This document shows, one piece after another, positions 1 through 8,528 of a stretch of 64,000 nt of DNA. Under the pieces are notes generated by a model. It saw only the letters and a list, made by a program, of their open reading frames with translations, was not told where the DNA came from and searched no databases. Positions within the stretch are counted from its first letter, which is position 1, and every line of letters begins with the position of its first letter. This DNA comes from Paenibacillus profundus (lineage in GTDB: Bacteria; Bacillota; Bacilli; Paenibacillales; Paenibacillaceae): the NCBI RefSeq assembly GCF_021369635.1, contig NZ_JAJNBZ010000008.1:124001-188000 (forward strand), written 5' to 3'. The translations under genes and the position numbers were made by a program.

Positions 1-2
1 GC

Positions 3-749
3 TTCCTATTTACGTATCAAGGCATTTACCCGACCTACAATGACAACATCGTATTCCCTAGCATTGCGTCGGCAGGCGGACAGCAAGCGATCGAAGATGC
101 AGCAAGCTACAAAGAGGGCGCATTCCAATCGGATGCCGTTCGTAAAGTGTTCGGACTGTTCGACACCATCGCGCAAAAGGGCTATTTGATGCCAGGTACC
201 GTTGCGATGAACCATACGCAGGCACAAACGGAATTTTTAAAAGGAAAAGCGTTGTTTATTCCTAACGGAAGCTGGTTCGAAGGCGAAATGAAGGACGCGC
301 CTCGTGAAGAGGGATTCCGCTTCGGATTTATGGCGCCGCCGATATTCAACAAAGGGGATGACCGTTACGCTTTGACTGTATATGAAGGCTTGTTCATCCC
401 GAAAAAGGCGAAAAATCCCGAGTTGGCAAAAGAGTTCATCAAGTTCCAATATCGTGATGACAGCATCAAATTGAACGCCGAGAAGACGACGGGAATCGTT
501 GCCGTGAAGAATGCTTCCGGGCTCGTGAAAGATTTTGTGCCAGAATCGGTGTATAACTCGATTAAAATTTTTGAAGAAGGCGTTAAGCCGCTTATATTCC
601 AGTGGAACGTCACACCGAAGACGGAAATCAATATCAACAAAGAAATGTTCGATGCGATTAGCAGCGTGATGAACAAGGATATGACGGTGGAGCAGTGGAT
701 CGAGCGCATGGAAGGCTACGCTACGAAATTGCGTGAGTTGTCGCAGTAA
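3..749 (+). CDS. Sugar ABC transporter substrate-binding protein, 5'-truncated by window edge
   Basis: The open frame runs in from the left edge without a start, so only the C-terminal part of about 248 residues is present. The visible part has the alternating helix/strand pattern of the second lobe of family 1 extracellular solute-binding proteins (MalE/UgpB type), including a segment naming fixed tail features such as GLFIPKKAKNPELAKEFIKF. It is followed by two MalF/MalG-type permease genes in the same orientation, which is the classic binding protein-permease-permease order. The lipoprotein signal would lie outside the window. The substrate is probably a mono- or oligosaccharide but cannot be named from the sequence. 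Confidence 0.85.
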   Translation, partial: FLFTYQGIYPTYNDNIVFPSIASAGGQQAIEDAASYKEGAFQSDAVRKVFGLFDTIAQKGYLMPGTVAMNHTQAQTEFLKGKALFIPNGSWFEGEMKDAPREEGFRFGFMAPPIFNKGDDRYALTVYEGLFIPKKAKNPELAKEFIKFQYRDDSIKLNAEKTTGIVAVKNASGLVKDFVPESVYNSIKIFEEGVKPLIFQWNVTPKTEININKEMFDAISSVMNKDMTVEQWIERMEGYATKLRELSQ

Positions 750-778
750 ATATATAGAGGCATAGATAAGGATAGGAT

Positions 779-807
779 CTTGCGGGAGTCCCCCCGGCTC
801 CCGCAAG
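779..807 (+). terminator. Intergenic stem-loop after the binding-protein gene
   Basis: A 10-bp perfect inverted repeat (CTTGCGGGAG / CTCCCGCAAG) flanks a C-rich 9-nt loop between the binding-protein gene and the first permease gene. There is no U-tract. Such hairpins often stabilise the abundant upstream binding-protein mRNA or lower permease expression; that role is inferred. Confidence 0.6.
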
Positions 808-834
808 TATTACACACTGAGGGATGTGGACCGA

Positions 835-1722
835 ATGAATACGAAATCAAGACAATGGTTCCTCGTGTTCTGTACCCTGCCCGCGCTAATCATCTTTTCG
901 ATTTTTGCCTTGTATCCATTTTTCCAGGCAATCGTGATGGCTTTTTATGATTGGAGCGGGATGTCAGACGAAGTGACGTTTATCGGTTTGAAGAACTTTG
1001 AAACTTTGATTCATGACCCGAAAGTATGGACGGCATTAACGAACAACGTGTTTTTACTCCTAGTTGTACCTACGATTACGATGGGTTTTTCGCTCTTGTT
1101 CGCTGTTCTGTTGACGCGGCGCAAGCTGCGTGAAACGACATTTTACCGTACGATCTTCTTTTTCCCGAACGTGCTGGCGATTGTCGTCATCTCGATCTTA
1201 TGGTCGTTCATTTATCATCCGACATTCGGCATCCTTAATTCCTTCCTGGAAGCTGCCGGCTTGAATTCATGGATACATGCTTGGTTAGGTGAGAAATCTA
1301 CCGTTCTGTGGGCACTTATTTTTCCTATGGTGTGGCAGGCAATCGGTTACTATATGATCATTTATATCGCGGCTATCCAAGGGATTCCGAACGATATATA
1401 TGAAGCGGCCGTTATCGACGGCGCCAGCGAGTGGAAGCAGTTTACCCATATGACGGTCCCGCTTATTTGGGGCATTTTGCGGATTACGATTATTTTCTTC
1501 TTTATTCAAGTGTTCAACCAGAGCTTTGTCTACATTCAAGTCATGACTGACGGCGGGCCGGACGGATCATCGGAGATCTTGATGACCTATATGTACAAGC
1601 AGGCGTTCCAGAACGGGAACTTCGGTTATGCAATGGCGGTCGGCGTGTTTATGTTATTCATTTCCCTGACGTTATCCTTCATCAGCGACAGGCTGATGGG
1701 GCGAGACGCAGTGGAATATTAG
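835..1722 (+). CDS. Sugar ABC transporter permease, MalF type
   Basis: This is an integral membrane protein of about 295 residues with six predicted transmembrane helices, starting with a long helix near residues 10-35. The EAA loop that docks the ATPase is visible as EAAVIDGASEWKQFTHMTVP near residues 190-210. The ATG at 835 is preferred over the GTG at 826 because the GAGGGA ribosome site at 819-824 is then about 10 bases away. It lies between the binding-protein gene and a second permease gene, 13 bases downstream, so the three form one import operon. No ATPase gene is present here; a shared MsmX-type ATPase elsewhere is likely, as is common in Firmicutes. Confidence 0.9.
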   Translation: MNTKSRQWFLVFCTLPALIIFSIFALYPFFQAIVMAFYDWSGMSDEVTFIGLKNFETLIHDPKVWTALTNNVFLLLVVPTITMGFSLLFAVLLTRRKLRETTFYRTIFFFPNVLAIVVISILWSFIYHPTFGILNSFLEAAGLNSWIHAWLGEKSTVLWALIFPMVWQAIGYYMIIYIAAIQGIPNDIYEAAVIDGASEWKQFTHMTVPLIWGILRITIIFFFIQVFNQSFVYIQVMTDGGPDGSSEILMTYMYKQAFQNGNFGYAMAVGVFMLFISLTLSFISDRLMGRDAVEY

Positions 1723-1735
1723 GAGGGGTGCTACG

Positions 1736-2584
1736 ATGCAGAACAAGTTCTCATTCCGGAAATTTATGGGCAACCTTCCCGTCCGTATCCTATTGCTCTT
1801 GTACAGTTTAGCGGTGCTCTATCCATTGTTCTGGACGGTCACCACCTCGTTTAAGACGACAGAAGAATTTTATGAAAATCCGTGGTCGCTGCCTAGCAGC
1901 ATTTCATTTACGAACTATGTGAATGCGTTTGAGAAGGCGAGCATTGGCCATTACTTCATGAACTCCGTATTCGTGACGGTTATATCGGTCACACTGTGTG
2001 TGTTCGTATCCTTCATGGCCGCTTACGCTATTGCACGCTCTAAGTCGAGAGTGATGGGCTGGCTGCGCAACGCCTATATGTCGGCATTATTTATTCCTTC
2101 TGCCTTTATGATCGTGCCGTTATTTCTGCTGCTCGGCAAAATCCACTTGCTGGACAGCTTGTGGGGGTTGATTATCGTATACGCGTCTGTGAACATTCCG
2201 TACACGATATTTCTATTAATCGGATTTATGTCCAGCATTCCAAAAGAATATGAAGAAGCGGCTTCGATTGACGGTTGCTCGAACACGAAGATTTTGTTCC
2301 AAATTATCGGACCGATGGCCAAGTCATCCCTTATCACGGTTATCATTTTTAACTTTATGGCGGCCTGGAACGAATATATTATGGCGTTGTCGTTCATTAC
2401 GACGGAGACGAAACGTACACTACAGCTAGGCCTTGTCTATTTGATGGAAATACAGCGGTTCTCCACCGATTGGGGGGCGCTCTTCGCAGGCCTCGTCATC
2501 GTCATGGTGCCGACAATCGTCGCTTACTCGCTCCTGCAGCGTCAAATGACGGCTGGCATCAGCATGGGCGGGCTAAAAGGCTAG
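1736..2584 (+). CDS. Sugar ABC transporter permease, MalG type
   Basis: A 282-residue membrane protein with six predicted helices and the EAA loop EAASIDGCSNTKILFQIIGP near residues 180-200. The C-terminus ends in the short basic tail common to carbohydrate permeases of the CUT1 class. The ATG at 1736 follows a GGAGGGG ribosome site at the very end of the upstream permease gene, indicating tight co-translation. Together the two permeases would form the channel of a sugar importer. A terminator follows at 2622-2660. Confidence 0.9.
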   Translation: MQNKFSFRKFMGNLPVRILLLLYSLAVLYPLFWTVTTSFKTTEEFYENPWSLPSSISFTNYVNAFEKASIGHYFMNSVFVTVISVTLCVFVSFMAAYAIARSKSRVMGWLRNAYMSALFIPSAFMIVPLFLLLGKIHLLDSLWGLIIVYASVNIPYTIFLLIGFMSSIPKEYEEAASIDGCSNTKILFQIIGPMAKSSLITVIIFNFMAAWNEYIMALSFITTETKRTLQLGLVYLMEIQRFSTDWGALFAGLVIVMVPTIVAYSLLQRQMTAGISMGGLKG

Positions 2585-2621
2585 GCGCAAAGGCGCGTTT
2601 TGAAGCTATCAATCACATGGA

Positions 2622-2660
2622 CCGATATGCGTCAGCGATGACGTGTGTCGGTTTTTTTAT
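2622..2660 (+). terminator. Rho-independent terminator of the sugar ABC operon
   Basis: A 13-bp stem with G-U pairs (CCGATATGCGTCA / TGACGTGTGTCGG, loop GCGA) is followed directly by seven T residues. It closes the sugar transporter operon. Confidence 0.75.
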
Positions 2661-2946
2661 TGCTCTGAACCTCATCACGTTTCTTTTCCCGAAGAAGGTA
2701 TGTCTGTTTCATCCATTGCTCCACTCTCCCCATCATTCAGAATGGCAGTTCCCCTTATTTTTATTACCGAAAATGTTGCCGAGCCCCATCTTATAAGGTA
2801 CGACTGAAGGCGAGAGTTTTTGCGCATTGACAAGGATGTGGAGACCTACAGCTTTTCTCATGCTTGGCGAAATTAAAGATTGATCATTGCAGCGGACAAC
2901 ACTAGGATAGATGATAAGTTGAATTTCATCAGGGGGATGAACAGAT
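2661..2946 (+). other. Intergenic leader of the nucleobase permease; no motif recognised
   Basis: About 286 bases without a supportable gene. I looked for a purine riboswitch because the downstream gene is a nucleobase transporter, and did not find the conserved purine aptamer core. No clear promoter with both boxes was found. Confidence 0.4.
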
Positions 2947-4245
2947 ATGACATCTTCATTGAAAGGAGCGCGCACGGGATTGGCCGCTGTGCAGTGGCTC
3001 TTTTTTATGTTTACGAACACGATCGTCATTCCTTTGACGATTGGCCATGCGTTCCAGCTTCCGCCGGAGGAGATTGCATTTACGATGCAGCGAGCGTTTC
3101 TTTTGACGGGAGCGGCTTGCTTGCTGCAAGGCTGGTTGGGGCACCGCTTGGCGCTCATGGAAGGACAGGCTGGCTTATGGTGGGGCGTCATCATCAGTCT
3201 GTGCGCTTCGGCGCCATCGATGGGTCTATCCTTGCCGGAACTGGGCGGCTCACTTGCTGTCGGCGTCATGCTGTCCGGGGCTGCGGTCATTGTCCTGGGA
3301 TTGCTCGGCTTCGGAAGCATACTGCAGCGTTGGTTCAATTCATTCGTCATGTTCGTCGTGCTTACGCTGTTAGGTGCCCAATTAGTGTTCATTTTTGCTA
3401 AAGGGATGCTCGGGCTGAATGACAGCGGGACCATTGACCCTGCCGTTGCAGGTTTGTCCATTGCGATTGTCGCGCTTACGTTATGGCTCAATATTCGGGG
3501 CCGAGGATTCGCACGCAATTTCTCGATTCTTATCGGCATTGTCGTAGGATGGGCCGCTTACGTCGTGCTCTTTCCTGCAGCGGAAACGGTGCCGGCTGCT
3601 TCCGGATTTGCATGGCGCCCCTTCGTCTGGGGGGAGCCCGATCTCCATCAGTTGAATGCAGGCATCATACTCATGTCCTTCATAACCGGGCTGCTCAGTC
3701 TGTCCAATACTGTGGCTACGCTGAAAGCGGCGGAAGAATTGTACGGCCGGCCGACGACCGTATGCCAATATAAGGGTTCTTTTACCGTAACAGGCTTTAT
3801 GTATATCTTGAGCGGCATATTTAGCTTGGTCCCTTTTGCTACGTATGCGTCTTCTATCGGATTTCTCCAGTCGACGCGCATTACTGAACGACGCCCATTT
3901 ATGATAGGAGCTTGTGCATTTGCGCTGTTCGGTGTGTTTCCTCCAGTGGCGCAATGGTTTGCTTCTATGCCGCTGACGGTAGGCAATGCCGTGCTTTTTG
4001 TTGCCTACTTGAGCATGTTTGGCTCTGCGCTGCGCCATTTGGAAGGAATACGATTAAGTGCCCGTACCATTTATCGGGTGGCTCTGCCTATTTTTGTCGG
4101 GCTTGCTTGGATGACGATTCCGAATGAAGCATGGGTGCAAATCCCTGCGTTAGTGCGGCCGCTCGTATCGAACGGATTGCTGATGGGCATTTTGCTAACT
4201 TTACTATTGGAATGGCTCGTTCCCTGGGAACGATTGGATGTATGA
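2947..4245 (+). CDS. NCS2-family nucleobase (purine/pyrimidine) permease
   Basis: A 432-residue, very hydrophobic protein with about 12-14 predicted membrane spans. Its composition and layout match the nucleobase:cation symporter-2 (NAT/NCS2) family, resembling the YwdJ-type purine/pyrimidine permeases. It begins with an amphipathic stretch and a first helix containing FTNTIVIPLTIGHAF, and contains the TGLLSLSNTVATLKAAEELYGRP segment near residues 240-265, which matches the family signature region before helix 9. A GGGGGATG ribosome site precedes the ATG at 2947. The exact substrate (uracil, xanthine or another base) cannot be decided. It stands alone, ending before a bidirectional terminator. 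Confidence 0.75.
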   Translation: MTSSLKGARTGLAAVQWLFFMFTNTIVIPLTIGHAFQLPPEEIAFTMQRAFLLTGAACLLQGWLGHRLALMEGQAGLWWGVIISLCASAPSMGLSLPELGGSLAVGVMLSGAAVIVLGLLGFGSILQRWFNSFVMFVVLTLLGAQLVFIFAKGMLGLNDSGTIDPAVAGLSIAIVALTLWLNIRGRGFARNFSILIGIVVGWAAYVVLFPAAETVPAASGFAWRPFVWGEPDLHQLNAGIILMSFITGLLSLSNTVATLKAAEELYGRPTTVCQYKGSFTVTGFMYILSGIFSLVPFATYASSIGFLQSTRITERRPFMIGACAFALFGVFPPVAQWFASMPLTVGNAVLFVAYLSMFGSALRHLEGIRLSARTIYRVALPIFVGLAWMTIPNEAWVQIPALVRPLVSNGLLMGILLTLLLEWLVPWERLDV

Positions 4246-4398
4246 CTTGTTCTGTATTTATTGCTGAATATCGCTATAGCGGTCAGAGCCTTGAGGAAAG
4301 AAATATATACGCCGGTAGGCAGATTGGGATTATATGCCACTACCCAGGTTCATGTCTATGCCTCGGATGGAATCCATGAGTATCCGCTCATTGATAGC

Positions 4399-4436
4399 AA
4401 AAGCTGACTTAGTGAAAACAACTGAGGTCAGCTTTT
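4399..4436. terminator. Bidirectional terminator hairpin
   Basis: A perfect 10-bp inverted repeat AAAAGCTGAC / GTCAGCTTTT with an 18-nt spacer. The A-run on one side and T-run on the other make it a good terminator in both directions. It separates the permease from the methyltransferase gene. Confidence 0.75.
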
Positions 4437-4497
4437 CGCTATGCAAACCTGAGTGCAAACGTTACAATGTAATAATAGACAATTTGAGGTGATAACA

Positions 4498-5232
4498 ATG
4501 GCAGAATGGTACGAACGGAGCTTCGGTCGTGACTATTTACTTGTATATAAGCATCGGGATTTTCAAGGGGCAACCGAGGAAGTCCACCGCATGATGGATT
4601 GGCTTATGCTGCCGTCCTCTGCGACCGTATTGGATTTATGCTGCGGAATGGGCAGACACGCGCTTGCGCTCGCCGATGCCGGCTATCAGGTGACAGGCAT
4701 AGACTTATCGGAGGTGCTGCTGCACGAGGCCGTGGAACATGATGCAGAAGGAAAGGTTACATTCATACGCGGTGATATGCGTGAACTTCCGGTGGATGGT
4801 CCTTATGATGCAGTGGTGAACTTATTTACTTCATTCGGATATTTTACAGATAACGATGACAATGCACGGGTATTTCAACAAATATTCCGCGTATTGAAGC
4901 CGCAGGGACGATATATTGTAGATTTCCTGAATCCGTCCTACGTTAAGCACCATTTGGTGCCGCAGTCGAAGCGTGAAGCCGAAGGAACCCTCATTCAGGA
5001 ACGCCGCCGGATTGAAGCCGGATTCGTGAAGAAGGACATTACGTTAACCGATATGGTGACGAACGACGAGCGGCAATATGAAGAGCGCGTCCGTCTGTAT
5101 GAGCTTCCGGATTTCGAAGCCATGATGAGGGAAGCAGGGCTTCAATTGGATGCCGTATACGGAGGCTATGACGGCACGCCTTACGCTGAACAGCAGGCGG
5201 CGCGGATGATTATGGTCGGGCATAGACCCTGA
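4498..5232 (+). CDS. Class I SAM-dependent methyltransferase
   Basis: A 244-residue soluble protein. Residues about 38-60 hold motif I of the Rossmann methyltransferase fold (VLDLCCGMGRHALALA), followed by GIDLSE as motif II and GDMRELPVDGPYDAVVNLFTSF as motifs III-IV. A family member of this type transfers a methyl group from S-adenosylmethionine to an unknown acceptor. The ATG at 4498 is chosen because GAGGTGAT lies seven bases upstream; an in-frame ATG at 4453 has no ribosome site. The gene is followed 37 bases later by an MBL-fold hydrolase gene in the same direction, and the two may be co-transcribed. Confidence 0.85.
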   Translation: MAEWYERSFGRDYLLVYKHRDFQGATEEVHRMMDWLMLPSSATVLDLCCGMGRHALALADAGYQVTGIDLSEVLLHEAVEHDAEGKVTFIRGDMRELPVDGPYDAVVNLFTSFGYFTDNDDNARVFQQIFRVLKPQGRYIVDFLNPSYVKHHLVPQSKREAEGTLIQERRRIEAGFVKKDITLTDMVTNDERQYEERVRLYELPDFEAMMREAGLQLDAVYGGYDGTPYAEQQAARMIMVGHRP

Positions 5233-5269
5233 CCGGCCGGTACATAAATAAACGGACGGAGGCCGAGAA

Positions 5270-6259
5270 ATGACGGTGAAGTTGGATTACGCCGCCGAGC
5301 ATATCATTCAAGTCAAAGTTCCGCTGCCGTTCTCCCTGCGATGGGTCAACGCTTATTTGCTGGAAGGGGAGGAAGGGTGGACGATCGTCGATCCGGGTTT
5401 GCGGACGGAGCAGGCGGAACGGACATGGGAAGAGGTATTTGCCCAACTGCACATCAACAGCGGCGATGTGGCGCAAATCGTTCTTACCCATTATCATCCC
5501 GATCATCTAGGCATAGCGGGCGAGCTGCAGCGGCAATTCGGCGCACCGGTATGGCTGTCGGAGACGGGGTGGCGTCATGCGCAGATGCTGTGGGATTCTT
5601 CCCAGACGATGGCGTCCGCCATGCAGCTGTTATTTGAAGAGCACGGCGCGCCTGATGAGGTCGTGCAGGCCATAGGCGAACATATGGACAGCTTCATTCC
5701 GCTTGTGTCTCCGCTTCCGCAAGTCAGCTATATTCGAGACGATCAAAAAGTTGCCTTTGGCGGCCGTAGTTGGAACACGATTGAGACTCACGGCCACGCT
5801 CCCGGGCATATGAGCTTCTATGACGAAGCAAGCGGTATTCTGGTCGCCGGGGATCATGTGCTGCCGCAAATTTCTCCGAATGTAAGCTTTATGCCAGGAA
5901 GCGATCCAGAGCCGCTTTATTCTTACATGACCGGACTTAAGCGGCTGTTGCAACTGAAAGTCAATCTGGCGCTGCCGGGTCATCGCCATCCGTTCAGTCA
6001 CTATTCCTCTCGCATCGAGGAACTGCTGCGCCATCACGAAGAGCGTCTCGCCGGGATCGCCGCTTCCTTGACAGAGCCTCGCACAGCCTATGAACTGTGC
6101 TGCACTTGGTTCGGCTCGTTGGAGCGGTTGACGGTGCATCAGTTCCGGTTCGCTATGGGGGAGATGATCGCTCATCTGCTGGAGTTGGAGCGTCGGGGGT
6201 TGGCGCAGAAGCTGCAACCGCTGCATACATGGCAATGGACAACAACATCCGACAGATAG
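5270..6259 (+). CDS. MBL-fold metallo-hydrolase
   Basis: A 329-residue protein of the metallo-beta-lactamase fold. The metal motif is THYHPDH, giving His74, His76, Asp78 and His79; further ligands are in HGHAPGH near residue 180 and GDHVLP near residue 198. The sequence VDPGL near residue 40 is the usual strand before the active site. The C-terminal region of about 80 residues resembles the winged-helix-like tail seen in glyoxalase-II-like and YflN-type hydrolases. Substrate unknown. A GGAGG ribosome site precedes the ATG. Confidence 0.85.
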   Translation: MTVKLDYAAEHIIQVKVPLPFSLRWVNAYLLEGEEGWTIVDPGLRTEQAERTWEEVFAQLHINSGDVAQIVLTHYHPDHLGIAGELQRQFGAPVWLSETGWRHAQMLWDSSQTMASAMQLLFEEHGAPDEVVQAIGEHMDSFIPLVSPLPQVSYIRDDQKVAFGGRSWNTIETHGHAPGHMSFYDEASGILVAGDHVLPQISPNVSFMPGSDPEPLYSYMTGLKRLLQLKVNLALPGHRHPFSHYSSRIEELLRHHEERLAGIAASLTEPRTAYELCCTWFGSLERLTVHQFRFAMGEMIAHLLELERRGLAQKLQPLHTWQWTTTSDR

Positions 6260-6315
6260 CGTGTTGCATCCGAATCAGAATAGCGCCATTTGCGTAAACA
6301 TAATAAGGTCATACT

Positions 6316-6359
6316 TTAAGAGGTTGTTCGAAAAGTCCACTTGTGATCACGCACTTTAA
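6316..6359 (+). repeat. Compact copy of dispersed palindromic-ended repeat (copy a)
   Basis: About 44 bases made of the left end (GAGGTTGTTCGAAAAGTCC) joined to the right end (TGATCACGCAC) of the family also seen at 8269, 14089, 28471 and 43762. The AT-rich flanks ACTTTAA occur on both sides, as expected for a target-site duplication. It lies immediately upstream of the sortase gene. Confidence 0.6.
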
Positions 6360-6385
6360 CGGGGAAAGGGAGTGCAATCATTGCC

Positions 6386-7045
6386 ATGAACACACGCGTC
6401 AAAATGAAAATATGGAACGTAACTGCGCTCACGTTGCTGCTTGTCGGTTTAATATTAATCTTTTATCCCAAGTGGGTGCAGTATGTGGAACAACAGCGAG
6501 AGTTGCATTTGCTGACCGAATGGGACGCTATTCCGAAGGAAAGCTCTTACGCGGATAACTTGGCACAGCCGCTACTCTCCAAAGTATCTCTCCCTACATC
6601 TGATGTACGAACTCCAGAACCAGATCCTGAAGTGATGATAGACGGCATACCATTATATGGCGCCATCTCGATTGAGAAAATCGATTTGCGGGAGCCGATG
6701 CTTGCGGGAGCCACAGCACAGTCGTTGAAGCATGGAAGTGGAGTCGTAGTGCCGAATCGCACGCCGGGCACGGGGAACTTCGTTCTAGCGAGTCACCGCA
6801 GCCAAACATTCGGAAGGCACTTCAATCGGCTTGACGAACTCGAAGCCGGCGATGAAATTAAGATCGAAACGACGAACAACACATATGTATATAAGGTGAA
6901 TACGAAGTTTATAGTTGAGCCAGAAGACTTGTCCGTGCTTGATCAGAACAAGGATGACAAGGAATTGACGCTGATTACTTGCGAACCGATGGATAATCCG
7001 ACACATCGGCTCATTATTAAGGCCCTTCTCGGTGCTGAAAAGTGA
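6386..7045 (+). CDS. Sortase, class D-like, membrane transpeptidase
   Basis: A 219-residue protein with one N-terminal signal anchor (about residues 8-28) and a sortase domain. The catalytic triad is readable: His137 in ASHRSQTF, Cys198 in TLITCEP, and Arg209 in THRLIIKA. Sortases cut LPXTG-type signals and join the protein to cell-wall peptidoglycan; the LPQTG protein at 8730-13082 is the obvious substrate. Size and sequence layout fit class D sortases of Bacillales. The ribosome site is weak or distant (GGGAG about 13 bases upstream of the ATG). The last codons and the stop codon match the right end of the dispersed repeat (7024-7067), so the C-terminus seems to have been set by a repeat insertion. 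Confidence 0.9.
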   Translation: MNTRVKMKIWNVTALTLLLVGLILIFYPKWVQYVEQQRELHLLTEWDAIPKESSYADNLAQPLLSKVSLPTSDVRTPEPDPEVMIDGIPLYGAISIEKIDLREPMLAGATAQSLKHGSGVVVPNRTPGTGNFVLASHRSQTFGRHFNRLDELEAGDEIKIETTNNTYVYKVNTKFIVEPEDLSVLDQNKDDKELTLITCEPMDNPTHRLIIKALLGAEK

Positions 7046-7067
7046 CCTTTTTGATTACGCACTTAAA
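7024..7067 (+). repeat. Right-end fragment of the dispersed repeat (copy b)
   Basis: The segment from CTTCTCGGTGCTGAAAAG to the ACGCACTTAAA end closely matches the right ends of the full copies at 8269-8428 and 43762-43962. It overlaps the last seven codons of the sortase gene. Confidence 0.6.
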
Positions 7068-7160
7068 GTTGGAGCGGAAAGCTGCAATGAAAGCCGCCAC
7101 ATCTTATTCATGCGGCGGCTGTGCGTGCTTGTCCGTAACATGCTTGTCCAGAGTGTGGCG

Positions 7161-8249
7161 TCAAAGATTTGGAGTATAAAAGTTTTGCGTGTAGAACACA
7201 TTTGATTTGCCCCCGAAGGATATTCCGACGCCCAGTTGTTCATAATCCCCCATTATATTTTTGCGGTGCTTGCTAGAGTTCATCCAGTCCTCGTGGACAA
7301 AGATGGCGCTTGTCTGGCCGGCTGCAATGTTTTCTCCAGCCACTTTGTAAGTGATGCCGTCCTTTTTAATCCGATCGAAAGGTGTTTTTCCGTCAGGGTC
7401 GTTATGGTTGAAAAAATTTCTGCTCTTCATATCTGTGCTATGTTTGCGTGCTGTATCCGCAATAACATCGTTCCACTCGTATGGTTCCTTGCCGTAGCGC
7501 ACGCGGATAGCATTGGTCAGATCGAACACTTCCCGTTCAAAGCTTTCACGCAAGCGTTCACTAGGCGTACCATAGTATCCTTTAAACGCTAATTCCGTTT
7601 CCGCAGCGATAAGCTGAATCGCCGTAACCGTACCCTGCTGGTTTAAATCGTAAAATACGGTTGCATACAGGTCCCCAACTCGATGAATGCTCAGCTTGCC
7701 GCCGTTGTCTTTGTAATTATAATTGGTGTTCCCTTTTTTTATCCTGGTGAGTGCGGGGCCGAGTGCAGCTTCCACCTCTGATTTCGTCGAACCAAATTGA
7801 ATGCCGCTCGCGGATGTCCAATCTTGGGCGTTCGTGTAGAGAGCTACTACTTTGCTGTTATTTACGCCGACTTGCAAGTACCGCTTATAATTGTGATTGT
7901 AGATAAACCATTCAAAGCCGTATTCGCTTACATCTTTGCGGGCTGGTTCTCCTAACACATCAATCAAAGCTTGTTCGCTCATGCCGATGGATACGCCTTG
8001 CACAATGAAATCAGTTTGGTTCTTTGAACTTGACTTCGCAATCGTCTGGGTATAACGGTCAGATGAGCCGCTTGATGCAGTCGCGGGATGTTCATTGGCT
8101 GCATATGCTGATTGAGAGGAACAGAACAAGGCCGCAATCATAATGGTGACGAATAAGGGTACATACCACTTTCCTCGTTGTGTATAATGCTGTCGTCTGT
8201 ATACCGCAGCGTTATTAGTGCCTAATATTGAAACAACACGTTTCGACAT
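7161..8249 (-). CDS. Secreted CAP-domain protein with CAP-associated N-terminal domain (YkwD-like)
   Basis: A 362-residue exported protein. A signal sequence with hydrophobic core near residues 29-46 ends in an AYA cleavage motif near residue 50. Residues about 80-215 match the CAP-associated domain found before CAP domains in Bacillales (GVSIGMSEQALIDVLGEP). Residues about 235-360 are a CAP/SCP domain, with conserved FNHNDPDGKTPFDR, AGENIAAG and HRKNIMG motifs; the metal-type histidines are present. The start at 8249 is chosen because GGGAG lies eight bases upstream; an earlier ATG at 8264 lacks a site. Its transcript begins beyond a cyclic-di-GMP-I riboswitch and terminator (8474-8617) and includes a dispersed-repeat copy. 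Role in wall or matrix is inferred. Confidence 0.88.
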   Translation of the reverse strand: MSKRVVSILGTNNAAVYRRQHYTQRGKWYVPLFVTIMIAALFCSSQSAYAANEHPATASSGSSDRYTQTIAKSSSKNQTDFIVQGVSIGMSEQALIDVLGEPARKDVSEYGFEWFIYNHNYKRYLQVGVNNSKVVALYTNAQDWTSASGIQFGSTKSEVEAALGPALTRIKKGNTNYNYKDNGGKLSIHRVGDLYATVFYDLNQQGTVTAIQLIAAETELAFKGYYGTPSERLRESFEREVFDLTNAIRVRYGKEPYEWNDVIADTARKHSTDMKSRNFFNHNDPDGKTPFDRIKKDGITYKVAGENIAAGQTSAIFVHEDWMNSSKHRKNIMGDYEQLGVGISFGGKSNVFYTQNFYTPNL

Positions 8250-8268
8250 AATACCATCTCCCATTCTT

Positions 8269-8428
8269 TTAGAGGTTGTTCAAAAAGTCCGCTGCTCATG
8301 TAGTCTCGCCTGCACTGCGCTGCTCCTTACAAATTTTGCGGAGCAAAACTCGCTTCGGAAGCATACGCTTCGAGTTCCTGCAACCTTCTCGGTGCTGACA
8401 ACCGACCTTTTTGAACACGCACTTTTAA
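8269..8428 (+). repeat. Full copy of the dispersed palindromic-ended repeat (copy c)
   Basis: A 160-bp element with imperfect inverted ends: GAGGTTGTTCAAAAAGTCC on the left and GACCTTTTTGAACACGCAC on the right. TTTTA flanks both sides. No open frame of note is inside. It lies between the riboswitch terminator and the ribosome site of the CAP-protein gene, so it is part of that gene's 5' leader. It looks like a MITE-type non-autonomous element; no matching transposase is in the window. Confidence 0.65.
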
Positions 8429-8473
8429 GATTTATGCTTGAATGAGATGAATAACGGTATGTTAGGGCGACGA

Positions 8474-8502
8474 CAAAAAGCGCCGCCCTAACGGCGGCGC
8501 TC
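8474..8502 (-). terminator. Expression-platform terminator of the c-di-GMP riboswitch
   Basis: On the minus strand AGCGCCGCC-GTTA-GGGCGGCGCT is followed by a T-tract. It sits just downstream of the aptamer and upstream of the CAP-protein gene. Its loop and 3' arm contain TTAGGGC (8485-8491), complementary to GCCCTAA at the 3' edge of the aptamer (8530-8536), which gives a ready antiterminator. Confidence 0.85.
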
Positions 8503-8528
8503 AAATAAGCGCAACGACAAATGTCGCA

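Noticed and set aside
6-227. Minus-strand frame at the window start
   Set aside because: It is antisense to the solute-binding protein gene and has no independent support.
2661-2946. Purine riboswitch before the nucleobase permease
   Set aside because: The conserved purine aptamer loops were not found in this leader.
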